From Dyella terrae (lineage in GTDB: Bacteria; Pseudomonadota; Gammaproteobacteria; Xanthomonadales; Rhodanobacteraceae): DNA of 64,000 bases. The DNA lies in NCBI RefSeq assembly GCF_004322705.1, contig NZ_SIZZ01000004.1:186001-250000 (forward strand). Direction: 5' to 3'. Under the pieces are notes generated by a model that was given only the letters and a program-made list of their open reading frames with translations, was not told where the DNA came from and made no database searches. Positions 36,243-45,800 of this stretch are shown here, piece by piece; the stretch's first letter is position 1; every line of letters starts with the position of its first letter. The translations under genes and the position numbers were made by a program.

Positions 36243-36947
36243 ATGCTTTCCATCACCAGCCACAGCTTCACTGACTGCCACGCGTTGGCACACGCGCTGG
36301 CCGGGCGCGTCGCCGACAAACTGCGCGAAGGCCTTGCAAGGCGCGGCAAGGCCTTGCTTGCAGTCTCCGGTGGAAGCACGCCGGTGCATTTCTTCCGGCA
36401 GCTGGCGCGCATGGAGCTCGACTGGAGCAAGGTGCAGGTCGTGTTGGTGGACGAGCGTTGGGTGCCCGAGTCGCACGAGCGATCCAACGCGCGCATGGTG
36501 AAGGCCGAGCTGCTGCAGCACGCGGCATCGGCCGCGCATTTCGTGCCGTTCTACGCCGATGCGCCGACGCCGGAAGCCGCGCTGGTTCTGGTCCGCGCGC
36601 GCATGGCCGCGCTGCCATATCCCTTCGATGCCGTGGTGCTGGGCATGGGCGGCGACGGGCACACGGCGTCGTTTTTCCCGGGCGGCGATCGCCTGGCCGA
36701 GGCGTTGGACCTGTCCGGCACGGCTTTGGTGTTGCCGATGCGTGCCGCCGGTGCGGGCGAGCCGCGCATCACGTTCACGCTCCCGGCGCTGCTCGATACG
36801 CAGGCCTTGTTCCTGCACATCGAAGGCGAAGCCAAACAGAAGATCCTCGCCGATGCCCGACTGGGCCTCGGCGAAGCCCGGCAATATCCCGTGCGTGCGG
36901 TGCTCGAGCAGACCCGTACGCCGGTATCCGTGTACTGGTGCCCGTAG
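36243..36947 (+). CDS. pgl: 6-phosphogluconolactonase (DevB type)
   Basis: It hydrolyses 6-phosphogluconolactone to 6-phosphogluconate. The 234-residue protein has the NagB/Pgl fold signatures: LLAVSGGSTPVHFFRQL, VLVDERWVPESHERSN, and the active-site GMGGDGHTASFFPG. The ATG at 36243 is chosen over a GTG 33 bases upstream because it matches the family N-terminus. It lies between zwf and edd in the predicted operon. Confidence 0.95.
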   Translation: MLSITSHSFTDCHALAHALAGRVADKLREGLARRGKALLAVSGGSTPVHFFRQLARMELDWSKVQVVLVDERWVPESHERSNARMVKAELLQHAASAAHFVPFYADAPTPEAALVLVRARMAALPYPFDAVVLGMGGDGHTASFFPGGDRLAEALDLSGTALVLPMRAAGAGEPRITFTLPALLDTQALFLHIEGEAKQKILADARLGLGEARQYPVRAVLEQTRTPVSVYWCP

Positions 36948-37036
36948 AGCCTGCTCTTACGTACCAGCAACAGAGCGGGGGACGAACGGCCCTCAACGTT
37001 CGTTCCCCGCTTCTTCCCCCATCCATCGAGTAAGAC

Positions 37037-38854
37037 ATGACCCAGTTGCATCCCGTCGTTGCCGAAGTCACCGAGCGCCTGCGCGAGCGCAGCCACGAGA
37101 CGCGCAGCGCCTACCTGCGCCGCATCGATGCCGCCGGCAGCACGGGCACGCATCGCGAGCGACTGTCCTGCGGCAACCTCGCGCACGGTTTCGCCGCCTG
37201 CGGTCCGAACGACAAAGAAGCGCTGCGCGAAGGCCACACGCCGAACCTCGGCATCGTCACGTCCTACAACGACATGCTTTCGGCGCACCAGCCGTACGAG
37301 CGCTACCCCGAGCTGATCCGCCAGATCGCGCGCGAAGCCGGCATCACCGCCCAGGTGGCCGGTGGCGTGCCGGCGATGTGCGATGGCGTGACGCAGGGAC
37401 GCGCCGGCATGGAGCTGTCGCTGTTCTCGCGCGACCTCATCGCGATGGCGACGGCGGTTTCGCTTTCGCATGACATGTTCGACGGCGCGATCTACCTGGG
37501 CATCTGCGACAAGATCGTACCGGGCCTCCTGATCGGCGCCCTGAGTTTCGGCCACCTGCCGGGCATCTTCATTCCGAGCGGCCCGATGCCCAGCGGCATC
37601 ACCAACGAAGAGAAGTCCAAGGTGCGCCAGGCCTATGCCGAGGGCAAGGTCGGGCGCGCGGAACTGCTGGAAGCCGAAGCGGCCGCCTACCACGCGCCGG
37701 GCACCTGCACCTTCTACGGCACCGCCAACTCCAACCAGATGCTGATGGAGATCATGGGCCTGCACCTGCCGGGCGCCAGCTTCGTCGCGCCGGATACGCC
37801 GCTGCGCGATGCGCTCACGGCCGAGGCCGTGCAGCGCTTGGCGGAACTGAGCGCGCAGGGTTCGTCCCATCTGCCGATCGGCCACATCATCGACGAGAAG
37901 GCCATCATCAACGGCGTCATCGGCCTGCACGCCACCGGTGGCTCGACCAATCATCTGCTCCACCTGGTGGCCATGGCGCGCGCGGCCGGCATCCAGTTGC
38001 GCTGGGACGACTTCGATGCGCTGTCATCGGTAGTGCCGCTGCTGGCACGCGTATACCCGAACGGCTACGCCGACGTGAACCAGTTCCATGAAGCCGGCGG
38101 CATGAGCTTCCTGATCGATCAGCTGCTGAGCGCGGGGCTGTTGCATCGCGACGCACGTACGGTGTTCGGCACGGGCCTCGACGGCTATGCGCAGGTGCCC
38201 TACCTGGACTCGCACCACAAACTCGCCTGGGCACCGGTCAGCAAGGAAAGCGGCAATCGTGGGGTGCTGCGCAGCATGGCCGAACCGTTCCGCCCGGATG
38301 GTGGCCTGCGCATGCTCAAGGGCAATCTCGGTCGCGCGGTCATCAAGGTTTCGTCCGTGCCGGAAGATCGCCTGGTGATCGAAGCGCCGGCCGTGGTCTT
38401 CCACGACCAGGACGACGTGCGTCGTGCCTTCGAGCGCGGTGAACTCAATCGCGATTTCATCGCCGTCGTGCGTTTTCAGGGCCCGCAGGCCATCGGCATG
38501 CCGGAGCTGCACAAGCTCACGCCGACGCTGGCGGTGCTGCAGGATCGTGGTTATCGCATCGCGCTGCTGACCGATGGCCGCATGTCCGGCGCGTCGGGTC
38601 GCGTGCCCGCGGCCATCCATGTCACGCCGGAAGCCAACGCGCATGGCGCGATCGCCAAGATCCGCGACGGCGACATGATTCGCCTCGATGCGGTCAACGG
38701 CACGGTCGAAGTGCTGGTCGAAGCCGGCGAGTTTGCCGCGCGTGTACCGGCTACCGCCGACCTGAGCGCCCACCACCATGGCATGGGTCGCGAGCTGTTC
38801 GGTTTGTTCCGGCAGGCCGCGGTCGAGGCCGATCTGGGCGCGGGCGTGCTCTGA
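37037..38854 (+). CDS. edd: 6-phosphogluconate dehydratase
   Basis: This 605-residue iron-sulfur dehydratase converts 6-phosphogluconate to 2-keto-3-deoxy-6-phosphogluconate (KDPG). Family marks are [29 protein letters not shown], the cluster-ligand regions around [13 protein letters not shown] and [12 protein letters not shown], and the end motif [17 protein letters not shown]. It follows pgl by 89 bases and precedes eda by 37. Confidence 0.97.
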   Translation: MTQLHPVVAEVTERLRERSHETRSAYLRRIDAAGSTGTHRERLSCGNLAHGFAACGPNDKEALREGHTPNLGIVTSYNDMLSAHQPYERYPELIRQIAREAGITAQVAGGVPAMCDGVTQGRAGMELSLFSRDLIAMATAVSLSHDMFDGAIYLGICDKIVPGLLIGALSFGHLPGIFIPSGPMPSGITNEEKSKVRQAYAEGKVGRAELLEAEAAAYHAPGTCTFYGTANSNQMLMEIMGLHLPGASFVAPDTPLRDALTAEAVQRLAELSAQGSSHLPIGHIIDEKAIINGVIGLHATGGSTNHLLHLVAMARAAGIQLRWDDFDALSSVVPLLARVYPNGYADVNQFHEAGGMSFLIDQLLSAGLLHRDARTVFGTGLDGYAQVPYLDSHHKLAWAPVSKESGNRGVLRSMAEPFRPDGGLRMLKGNLGRAVIKVSSVPEDRLVIEAPAVVFHDQDDVRRAFERGELNRDFIAVVRFQGPQAIGMPELHKLTPTLAVLQDRGYRIALLTDGRMSGASGRVPAAIHVTPEANAHGAIAKIRDGDMIRLDAVNGTVEVLVEAGEFAARVPATADLSAHHHGMGRELFGLFRQAAVEADLGAGVL

Positions 38855-38891
38855 GCGACCGGCCCATCCACCTATTCAACGTCGGATTCCC

Positions 38892-39533
38892 ATGCACATC
38901 GATTCCAAGCAACAAAGCATCGCGGCCACTCTTGCGCTTGCGCCCGTCGTTCCGGTCGTCATCATCGATGACGCGAAAGCCGCGGTGCCGATGGCGCGTG
39001 CGCTGGTGGCCGGCGGCATTCCGGCGATCGAGGTGACCCTGCGTACCCCGGCGGCGCTGGAAGCGGTGCGCGCCATCGCGCAGGAAGTCGAAGGCGCTGT
39101 CGTTGGCGTCGGTACCGTGCTCACGCCGAAGGATCTGCACGCCGCGCGGGAAGCTGGTGCGCGCTTCGCCGTGTCGCCGGGCATCTCGCCGAATATCCTC
39201 GCGGCGGCGGACGACAGCGACCTGCCGCTGCTTCCGGGCACCGCGACCGCGTCCGAAGTGATGACCTTGCTTGAGCGCGGCTATCGCCACCTGAAGTTTT
39301 TCCCGGCCGTTCCTGCCGGCGGCCACAAACTCATCGCCGCCTGGGCAAGCCCGTTGCCGCAGGTGCGCTTCTGTCCGACCGGCGGCATCAGCCTCTCGTC
39401 GGCACCGGACTTCCTGTCGCTGCCGAACGTCATCTGCGTCGGCGGTTCGTGGCTCACGCCGGCCGACAAGCTCAAGGCCGGCGACTGGGCCGGCATCGAG
39501 TTGCTGGCGCGGGAAGCGCGCGGACTGAAGTAA
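38892..39533 (+). CDS. eda: KDPG/KHG aldolase
   Basis: It splits KDPG into pyruvate and glyceraldehyde-3-phosphate, the last dedicated Entner-Doudoroff step. The 213-residue TIM barrel has the general-base Glu47 in IEVTLRT, and the Schiff-base Lys135 in GYRHLKFFPA. The phosphate-binding end is CPTGGIS. The ATG at 38892 follows the edd stop by 37 bases, so it is the last gene of the operon. It ends five bases before the stop of the convergent rhodanese gene. Confidence 0.97.
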   Translation: MHIDSKQQSIAATLALAPVVPVVIIDDAKAAVPMARALVAGGIPAIEVTLRTPAALEAVRAIAQEVEGAVVGVGTVLTPKDLHAAREAGARFAVSPGISPNILAAADDSDLPLLPGTATASEVMTLLERGYRHLKFFPAVPAGGHKLIAAWASPLPQVRFCPTGGISLSSAPDFLSLPNVICVGGSWLTPADKLKAGDWAGIELLAREARGLK

Positions 39534-39538
39534 GTCGC

Positions 39539-39946
39539 TCAGGCGACCGCGGCTTCGCTCGCCAGGGTGAAGCCTTCGTCCAGCCAGCCGGTGATCCCAC
39601 CGATCATTTCCTTCACCGGGCGGCCCAGCTGCGCCAGCTTCACGGCCGCCTTGTTCGCGCCGTTGCAGTGCGGGCCGGCGCAATACACCACAAACAGTGT
39701 ATCCGCCGGATAGTCGCCCAGACGCTGCGCGGCGATCGTGCGGGTCGGCATGTTGATCGCGCCCGGCACATGGCTGGCGGCGAACATGGCCGGCGTGCGC
39801 ACGTCGAGCAGCACGAAATCGGGCTGCTCGTGCGTCAGGGCGTAATGCACGTCGGCGCAGTCGGTCTCAAACGTCAGGCGCTGCTGAAAGTGCGCCAGCG
39901 CCTGGGCGCTGTCGGCGGCCGGGATGTAACGAACGACACTGCTCAT
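39539..39946 (-). CDS. Rhodanese-like sulfurtransferase domain protein
   Basis: The 135-residue single rhodanese domain has CH2A-like LLDVRTPAMFAASHVPGA and an active-site loop beginning at Cys89 (YCAGPHCNGANKA). Rhodaneses carry persulfide on that Cys. It is divergent from the ftrA-type regulator gene, a pairing I know from other proteobacteria, and is probably its regulatory target. The longer open frame upstream is antisense to ftrA and ignored. Confidence 0.9.
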   Translation of the reverse strand: MSSVVRYIPAADSAQALAHFQQRLTFETDCADVHYALTHEQPDFVLLDVRTPAMFAASHVPGAINMPTRTIAAQRLGDYPADTLFVVYCAGPHCNGANKAAVKLAQLGRPVKEMIGGITGWLDEGFTLASEAAVA

Positions 39947-40005
39947 GGTGGCGGACTCCTTCGGAAAGTGCGCCCAGTGTGGGGACTGGCGAAGCCGCCC
40001 GACAT

Positions 40006-40020
40006 TGGCAAAAATGGCCA
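40006..40020. promoter_or_regulatory. TGGC-N7-GCCA palindrome in the rhodanese/ftrA divergent region
   Basis: TGGCAAAAATGGCCA lies just before the ftrA start at 40026 and about 60 bases before the rhodanese gene. Its symmetry and position fit an operator for the adjacent AraC-type regulator. The evidence is positional only. Confidence 0.4.
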
Positions 40021-40025
40021 TCACC

Positions 40026-41009
40026 ATGAAAAAACCGCCAAAGCGTTCCCGCAGCCGGCCAGGGCCCGCCAATCGACGTGTTGTCGCGCTGGCGTACGAC
40101 GGCCTGTGCACGTTCGAATACGGCGTGGCCGTGGAGATGTTCGGGCTACCGCGGCCGGAACTGGACGGCTGGTACGACTTCGCCACCTGCGCCGTCGAAC
40201 GCGGCCCGCTTCGGGCGGCCGGCGGCCTTACGGTCAGCGCGCAGGGCGGTCTCGCGCTCCTCAAAGATGCCGGCACCATCATCGTGCCGGGCTGGCGTGG
40301 CGTGGATGCTGCGCCACCGCCCGCACTGCTCGCCCGCCTGCGTGACGCGCATGAGCGCGGCGCGCGGTTACTGTCGTTCTGCTCGGGCGTGTTCGTGCTG
40401 GCGGCCGCGGGTTTGCTCGACGGCCGCCGGGCCACCACGCACTGGCGCTATGCCGATGCCCTGGCGCAGCGCTATCCCCGCGTCACGGTCGAACCGGACG
40501 TGCTGTACGTGGACGAAGGTTCGGTCCTGACCTCGGCCGGTACGGCGGCCGCCATCGATCTCTCGCTGCACCTGATACGGCGTGACTGGGGTCCCCTGAT
40601 CGCCAATCGCGTTGCGCGTCGCGCCGTGGTGCCGACCCACCGCGACGGCGGTCAGGCGCAGTTCGTGCCGTCTCCGCTGCCGGAGCAGGGCGCTGCCATG
40701 GGCCCGGTACTGGACTGGATGCGCCGCCGCCTGGGCGATGGCCTGACGATCCCGGCGCTGGCTGAGCGTGCGCGCATGAGCGAACGCACATTCCTCCGCC
40801 GCTTCGAGGAGGCCACCGGCTTGTCGCCCAAGCAATGGCTGACGCAGGAGCGCCTCGCCCGCGCCCGGGAGCTGCTGGAGGCCAGCGATCTGGCGGTGGA
40901 GCAGATCGCCGACGCCTGTGGCTTCGGCACAGCCGATACACTACGCCACCATTTCCGCCGCACGCTGCAGATCAGTCCTGCACGCTATCGCGAACGCTTC
41001 GCCTGCTGA
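40026..41009 (+). CDS. ftrA: FtrA/GlxA-type transcriptional regulator (DJ-1/PfpI + AraC HTH)
   Basis: The 327-residue protein has a DJ-1/PfpI-like N-terminal domain (about 20-190, with VVALAYDGLCTFEYGVAVEMFG and the nucleophile-elbow-like LLSFCSGVFVLAAAGLLDGR). An AraC helix-turn-helix pair follows (about 225-325, with IPALAERARMSERTFLRRFEEATG and IADACGFGTADTLRHHFRRTL). It is divergent from the rhodanese gene and followed after 11 bases by the DMT transporter. The ATG at 40026 avoids the palindrome. A start at 40014 would lie inside it. Confidence 0.9.
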   Translation: MKKPPKRSRSRPGPANRRVVALAYDGLCTFEYGVAVEMFGLPRPELDGWYDFATCAVERGPLRAAGGLTVSAQGGLALLKDAGTIIVPGWRGVDAAPPPALLARLRDAHERGARLLSFCSGVFVLAAAGLLDGRRATTHWRYADALAQRYPRVTVEPDVLYVDEGSVLTSAGTAAAIDLSLHLIRRDWGPLIANRVARRAVVPTHRDGGQAQFVPSPLPEQGAAMGPVLDWMRRRLGDGLTIPALAERARMSERTFLRRFEEATGLSPKQWLTQERLARARELLEASDLAVEQIADACGFGTADTLRHHFRRTLQISPARYRERFAC

Positions 41010-41020
41010 TTCCCCCAACC

Positions 41021-41887
41021 ATGACCTTCGTCTTTCTGAGCGTGCTGTGCAGTGTCCTGGTGTCCGTGCTGCTGAAGCTGGCGCGCCGCTTCGGTGTCGA
41101 TATCGGCCAGGCCGTCTCGTGGAACTACGTGGCCACCAGCGTGCTGACGGCGCTGATCTTCAAGCCGGACATGGCTGTGCTGCAGGGACCTGGCGTGCCC
41201 TGGATCGCGCTCGTGGGCCTGGGCCTGCTGCTGCCGAGCATTTTCATTGCGCTGGGCGCATCCGTGCGCCATGCGGGCATCGTGCGCAGCGACGCGGCGC
41301 AGCGTTTGTCCCTGCTGATCTCGCTGCTGGCGGCGTTCCTGTTGTTTGGCGAGCAGCCCGGTGCCCTGAAGGGCGCGGGCATCGCCGTGGGCCTGATGGC
41401 CTTGCTGTGCATGGTGTGGAAACCGTCGGGCGCACCCGGCGACCGCGACGCCGGCGCGTGGGCATGGCCGCTGGCCGTGTTCGTCGGCTTTGGCCTGATC
41501 GACATCCTGTTCAAGCAAGTCGCACTCGGGGGCGTGCCGTTTGCCGCAACCTTGCAGGGAAGTTTCGCGCTGGCGTGGGTCGTGGCGACCGCCCTGGCCG
41601 TTGCCCGCGCCTTGCGCCGGCAGACGCGCCTGAGCCTGCGCGACGCAGGGGCCGGCCTGCTGCTGGGGCTGATCAACTTCGGCAACATCGTCTTCTACGT
41701 GAAAGGGCACCAGGCGCTCCCGCAGCAGCCTGCGCTTGTATTCGCCGGCATGAACCTGGGCGTCGTGGCACTGGGTGCGCTGGTGGGCGTCGTGGCTTTT
41801 CGCGAGCGCCTGACGCGCGTGAATACGCTGGGCCTGCTGCTTGCCCTGGTCGCCATCGCCCTGATCGCCCGCGCTTCCTGGCAGTAA
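41021..41887 (+). CDS. DMT superfamily (EamA-like) transporter
   Basis: The 288-residue inner-membrane protein has about ten hydrophobic helices and two EamA-like halves (for example ASVRHAGIVRSDAAQRLSLLISLLAAFLLFGEQ and the C-terminal FAGMNLGVVALGALVGVVAFRERLTRVN). Members export or import metabolites. The substrate is unknown. The ATG at 41021 follows ftrA by 11 bases, so it may be co-transcribed with it. Confidence 0.88.
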   Translation: MTFVFLSVLCSVLVSVLLKLARRFGVDIGQAVSWNYVATSVLTALIFKPDMAVLQGPGVPWIALVGLGLLLPSIFIALGASVRHAGIVRSDAAQRLSLLISLLAAFLLFGEQPGALKGAGIAVGLMALLCMVWKPSGAPGDRDAGAWAWPLAVFVGFGLIDILFKQVALGGVPFAATLQGSFALAWVVATALAVARALRRQTRLSLRDAGAGLLLGLINFGNIVFYVKGHQALPQQPALVFAGMNLGVVALGALVGVVAFRERLTRVNTLGLLLALVAIALIARASWQ

Positions 41888-41949
41888 CTGCGCCGATTCA
41901 CCGCCGGGATTGCTATGCTCCCGCCGTCCCCGCCTTACGAGATGTTCCC

Positions 41950-42321
41950 ATGCGCGAGCTCATCGACCGCTACATCGACGCCTACAACCGCATGGACGTC
42001 ACGGCCATGCTGGCCACGATGCATCGCGAAGTGATCTTCGAGAACTACACCTCGGGCGTGCTGAGCGTGCGCACGTTGGGCATGCCGGAGCTGGAGCATC
42101 TGGCGCGCAGCTCGCTGCATTTGTTCAGCGCGCGTCGCCAGATCATTACGTCATTCCGCCAGGATGGCGACGCGGCGACGGCGGACATCCTGTTCGACGG
42201 CACGTTCGGCATCGATCTCCCGAACGGCGTGCGGGCAGGGCAGCAGATTTCGCTGACCGGGCGCAGCGAGTTCCGCGTGCGGGACGGGTTGCTGATCTAT
42301 ATCGGTGATTTCAGCGGTTGA
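41950..42321 (+). CDS. SnoaL/NTF2-like small protein
   Basis: The 123-residue alpha+beta barrel protein of the SnoaL-like group opens MRELIDRYIDAYNRMDVTAMLATMHREVIFEN and ends with paired strands (RSEFRVRDGLLIYIGDFSG). These folds serve as small isomerases, hydrolases or binding proteins. The role here is unknown. A second, diverged copy of its last 37 codons (including the stop) sits at 42613-42723. Confidence 0.82.
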   Translation: MRELIDRYIDAYNRMDVTAMLATMHREVIFENYTSGVLSVRTLGMPELEHLARSSLHLFSARRQIITSFRQDGDAATADILFDGTFGIDLPNGVRAGQQISLTGRSEFRVRDGLLIYIGDFSG

Positions 42322-42343
42322 TGGAAAGCGCGCCCACCATGGT

Positions 42344-42469
42344 CGTCATTCGGCGAAAGCCGGAATCCAGTGGCGACCACGTCCAGCGCTCCACACAACA
42401 CCCGCACGACCCACTCGCGACAACCGATGACTGTCGCGAGTGGATTCCGGCTTTCGCCGGAATGACGGC
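42344..42469. repeat. Inverted pair of GTCATTCCGGC-type REP elements
   Basis: CGTCATTCGGCGAAAGCCGG (from 42344) and its inverse, CCGGCTTTCGCCGGAATGAC (ending 42467), face each other about 60 bases apart. Between them lies a further perfect inverted repeat CCACTCGCGACA / TGTCGCGAGTGG (42411-42443). A third single copy is at 42743-42775. The motif is a common REP-type sequence in proteobacteria. Confidence 0.75.
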
Positions 42470-42485
42470 AGAGAAACGTTGAGGC

Positions 42486-42612
42486 TTACCCCTTCGCCTC
42501 CCACTCTTCGTCCGCCGCCACACCACGCCGCAACACCCCCGCTTCCACCTCGCCTGCTGCGCCGAATCCGCCTCGACCAACCCTGCGCCTTGTTCCCCAC
42601 CAGCGCCGCCAT
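42486..42612 (-). pseudogene. Diverged 3'-end fragment of the lhr helicase gene
   Basis: On the minus strand this segment matches the last roughly 42 codons of the real lhr gene (42801-42926): AALVGNKAQ, then DSAQQARWK and LRRGV are recognisable. Single-base deletions break the frame twice. It joins directly to the SnoaL fragment at about 42612. Confidence 0.8.
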
Positions 42613-42723
42613 ATCGACCTGCCGAACGGGGTGAGGGCGGGTCAGCAGATTTCGCTGACGGGGCGGTGTGAGTTCCGGGTGCGGGATGGGTTGCTGATTT
42701 ACATGGGTGATTTCAGCGGTTGA
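42613..42723 (+). pseudogene. Diverged 3'-end fragment of the SnoaL-like gene
   Basis: This is a 111-base copy of 42211-42321 with no indels and 15 substitutions. Only two change the protein (Ser to Cys, Ile to Met), and the stop is conserved. The piece lacks a start and the first 86 codons. Confidence 0.88.
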
Positions 42724-42800
42724 TGACGCCTGATCACCCTTCAATGGCCGTCATTCCGGCTTTCGCCGGAAAGACGGCACAAGGGAAGGTTGTCTAAGGC

Positions 42801-45800
42801 TTAGCCTTCCGCTTCCCGCACTTCTTCCCCAACCACTCCACGCCGCAACAACCCCAGCTTCCACCGCGCCTGCTGCGCCGAATCCCCCTCCACCAACCAC
42901 TGCGCTTTGTTCCCCACCAGCGCCGCCACGGCGACGCCGTCCTCGAACAACACGCGCGTCCCGATCAGCGCCGGCAGTCGATTGCCGCTCAGCACGGTAC
43001 CCACCAGATTCAGCGGATCGCAGCCGCTGATGCACACGAGGTGGCCGTCCTCCGGCATCTCGCGCATCTGTTTGAGCTTGGCTACGGCTTCCGGCAGCGC
43101 AAACTGTTCGCCAACCAGGCCTTCGATGAACCGGCCGCCGCGAATTTCACCGCGTGCCTCCAGCCGGTGATACACGCGCAGCAATTCGCGCCACGTCGGC
43201 ATCCACGATGCCTCGCGCTCAAGCAGCTTCCAGAACACCACGCCATAACGCCGCAACAAGACCCGCGCCACGTGCTCGACGTATTCACCACGTGCTTCAC
43301 TCTCCACGCGTGGCGGCCGCACCAGCGACCAGCGACCGGCGTCTTCGATGCCGCTCAGCATGTGCCGGCGAACGCGGCGATGTCGATGCTGGTCACGTTT
43401 GGCGGCGGGAAGGAGCAGGGCACGCAGGCCCGCGAAGCTGTCGGCCGTCACGCGACCGGCGGCCACGAGTTCGCCCAGGGCATCCTCCAGCTCGGTGCGA
43501 AGCAGTCGCGCACTGTCGACGAGTTCGTCGAAGAACAAGGCGCCGTGTTCCTTGAGCGTGTCGGCGACCGCCTGAGCACGCGAAGGCAGTTCGACCTCGC
43601 CGTTGGCTGCTTCGGCGGCAAGGCTTGACCAGATGCCCGATTCCTTGCGTGGCAACAGCACGATGGGCGTGGCTCGCACGGGGCCCGAGCCGCCGCCGCC
43701 GCAGCGAAGCCGGGCCCAGCCGATGCGGCCGGCGCGGCACAGATCGTCGAGCCAGTGGATGGCGTAGTCATCGATGCGCGAAGGCAGAATCTCACTTTCC
43801 CACGCGCCCGCCGCCGCCTCGAACCCTTCCATATGTGCAAGCACGGCCAATAGCGCATCAGGACCGCTCAGCCGCTGGCCCTGCCCGACATGCTGCCACG
43901 CAAACTGGAAGCGCATGAAGTCGCGTCGACTGACCGGCTCGATTTCGCGACGCAGTCGTCCGAGGGTGTAGCGATGGATGCGCGCGAGCAGATGGCGTTC
44001 GCACCATTCGAGAGTCTCAGTGCCGGGCGTGAAGTAGCCCTGCATGACGTAGCCTTCGGATTGCAGACGCAGCAGGGCGGCATGGACATCGCTGGCATCG
44101 GCTGCCAGGGCCGCAGCCAGCGTCGCTTCCGACATCGGGCCCAGGCCGACCATGCGGCTGCGCAAGGTTTCGAGCAGCGCATCCTCACGTGTCCACGCGA
44201 CTTTCGTGAACTCGGCCGGTGCCTCGATGGCCGGTTGCATGGGCGCCCCGGGGTGCATGGCCTGAAGGACAGGCAGGCGCTCCGCTGCGACCCAGATGCC
44301 GTGTTGTCCACGCGGTGCCAGCCTTGTCGCGCGATGATCACGTGACAGCGAGGCTAGCCAGTCCTCCCACGAAGGATGCGCTGCCGCTTCGTCATCGGTG
44401 ACTGCGCCCAGCACCATCAGCGCTTCATGCATTTCGTCGGCGTTGCGCACCTGCGGCCAGGCTTCGGCACGCACCGCCTCGATCGCCGAAAGATCCAGCT
44501 GCGCGTAGTCACCTGATTGCATGGGCTCGCCAGCGCGACGCGTGGACACGGCCTGCGTGCGGCGTTCCTCCAAGGGAGCGTCGTCGAGATACGCGTAAGG
44601 CGCCGCGGTGAGCACCTCGCTGGCCAGCGGGCTAGGCGCCGTGAGGTCGCGCGCCACGACGCGGATATCACCACGCTCGAGGCCGCGCAGGACGTCGAGC
44701 AGGCCATCCACGTCCATCGCTTCACGCAGGCAGTCGTACAGCGTCTGATTCACCAGCGGGTGATCGGGAATCTGGCGCTCGCCCTGAATGTTCTCCAGGC
44801 AGGCGACCTGATCGGGAAAGACTGTCGCCAGCAAATCCTCACTCTTCATGCGCTGCAACTGCGGCGGCACTTTCTTGCCACCCTGGAATCGCGGCAGCGC
44901 CAGCGACGTCGTCGCGTTCCAGCGCCAGCGCGCGGGGAACAGTGGTGCATCGAGCAAGGCCTGGACAAGTACATGCTCGGCGGTATTGGAATGCAGATAG
45001 CGCGCGACTTCTTCCAGCGGAAAACTATGGCTGGTCGACAGCGACAGCACGATGGCGTCCTCGGTCGCCGCCGCCTGCAACTCGAAGTTGAACTGGCGAC
45101 AGAAGCGCTTGCGCAAGGCCAAACCCCAGGCACGATTGACGCGGCTGCCCCAGGGCGTGTGGATGACCAGCTGCGTGCCACCGGACTCGTCGAAAAAGCG
45201 TTCGAACACGAGGGTGTGTTGCGTGGGGAGCACGCCAAGCGCGGCGCGCGCAGCCGCCATGTAGTCAGTCAACTGCTGTGCGGCCGCTTCGTTCAAGCCC
45301 AGCTCCGCGATCAGCCACTGGCGCAGCGCATCGACACCACCGGCGTCGAGATGCACTTCGGCCTCCTCGCGCAATCGGGACACGGCAAACGACAGCTCGT
45401 CACTGCGTCCGGGCGCTTCACCCAACCAGAACGGAATGCTCGGCGGCACGCCATGTGCGTCTTCCACGCGCAGTCGATCGCGTTCGACACGCAGGATGCG
45501 GTAACTGGTGTTGCCCAGCTGGAAGATATCGCCCGCTAGCGATTCCACGGCGAAATCTTCGTGCACCGTACCGATCACGGTGGCCTGCGGTTCCAGTACC
45601 ACGAGGTAATCAGCGGTGTCTGGGATGGCACCGCCGGACGTCACCGCCGTCAGTCGCGCGCCACGACGCGCGCGCAATTGCCCGTGCACCGCATCGCGAT
45701 GGATGTACGCCGCCCGCGCGCCGCGTCGCGTGGTGAAGCCCTCCGCCAGCATGCGCACGATGGCGCTGAATTCATCACGCGACAGATCGCGATAGGGCCA

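Noticed and set aside
42346-42744. Minus-strand frame of 132 codons in the gap between the SnoaL gene and lhr
   Set aside because: It reads through REP sequence and the frameshifted lhr fragment, and is not a gene.
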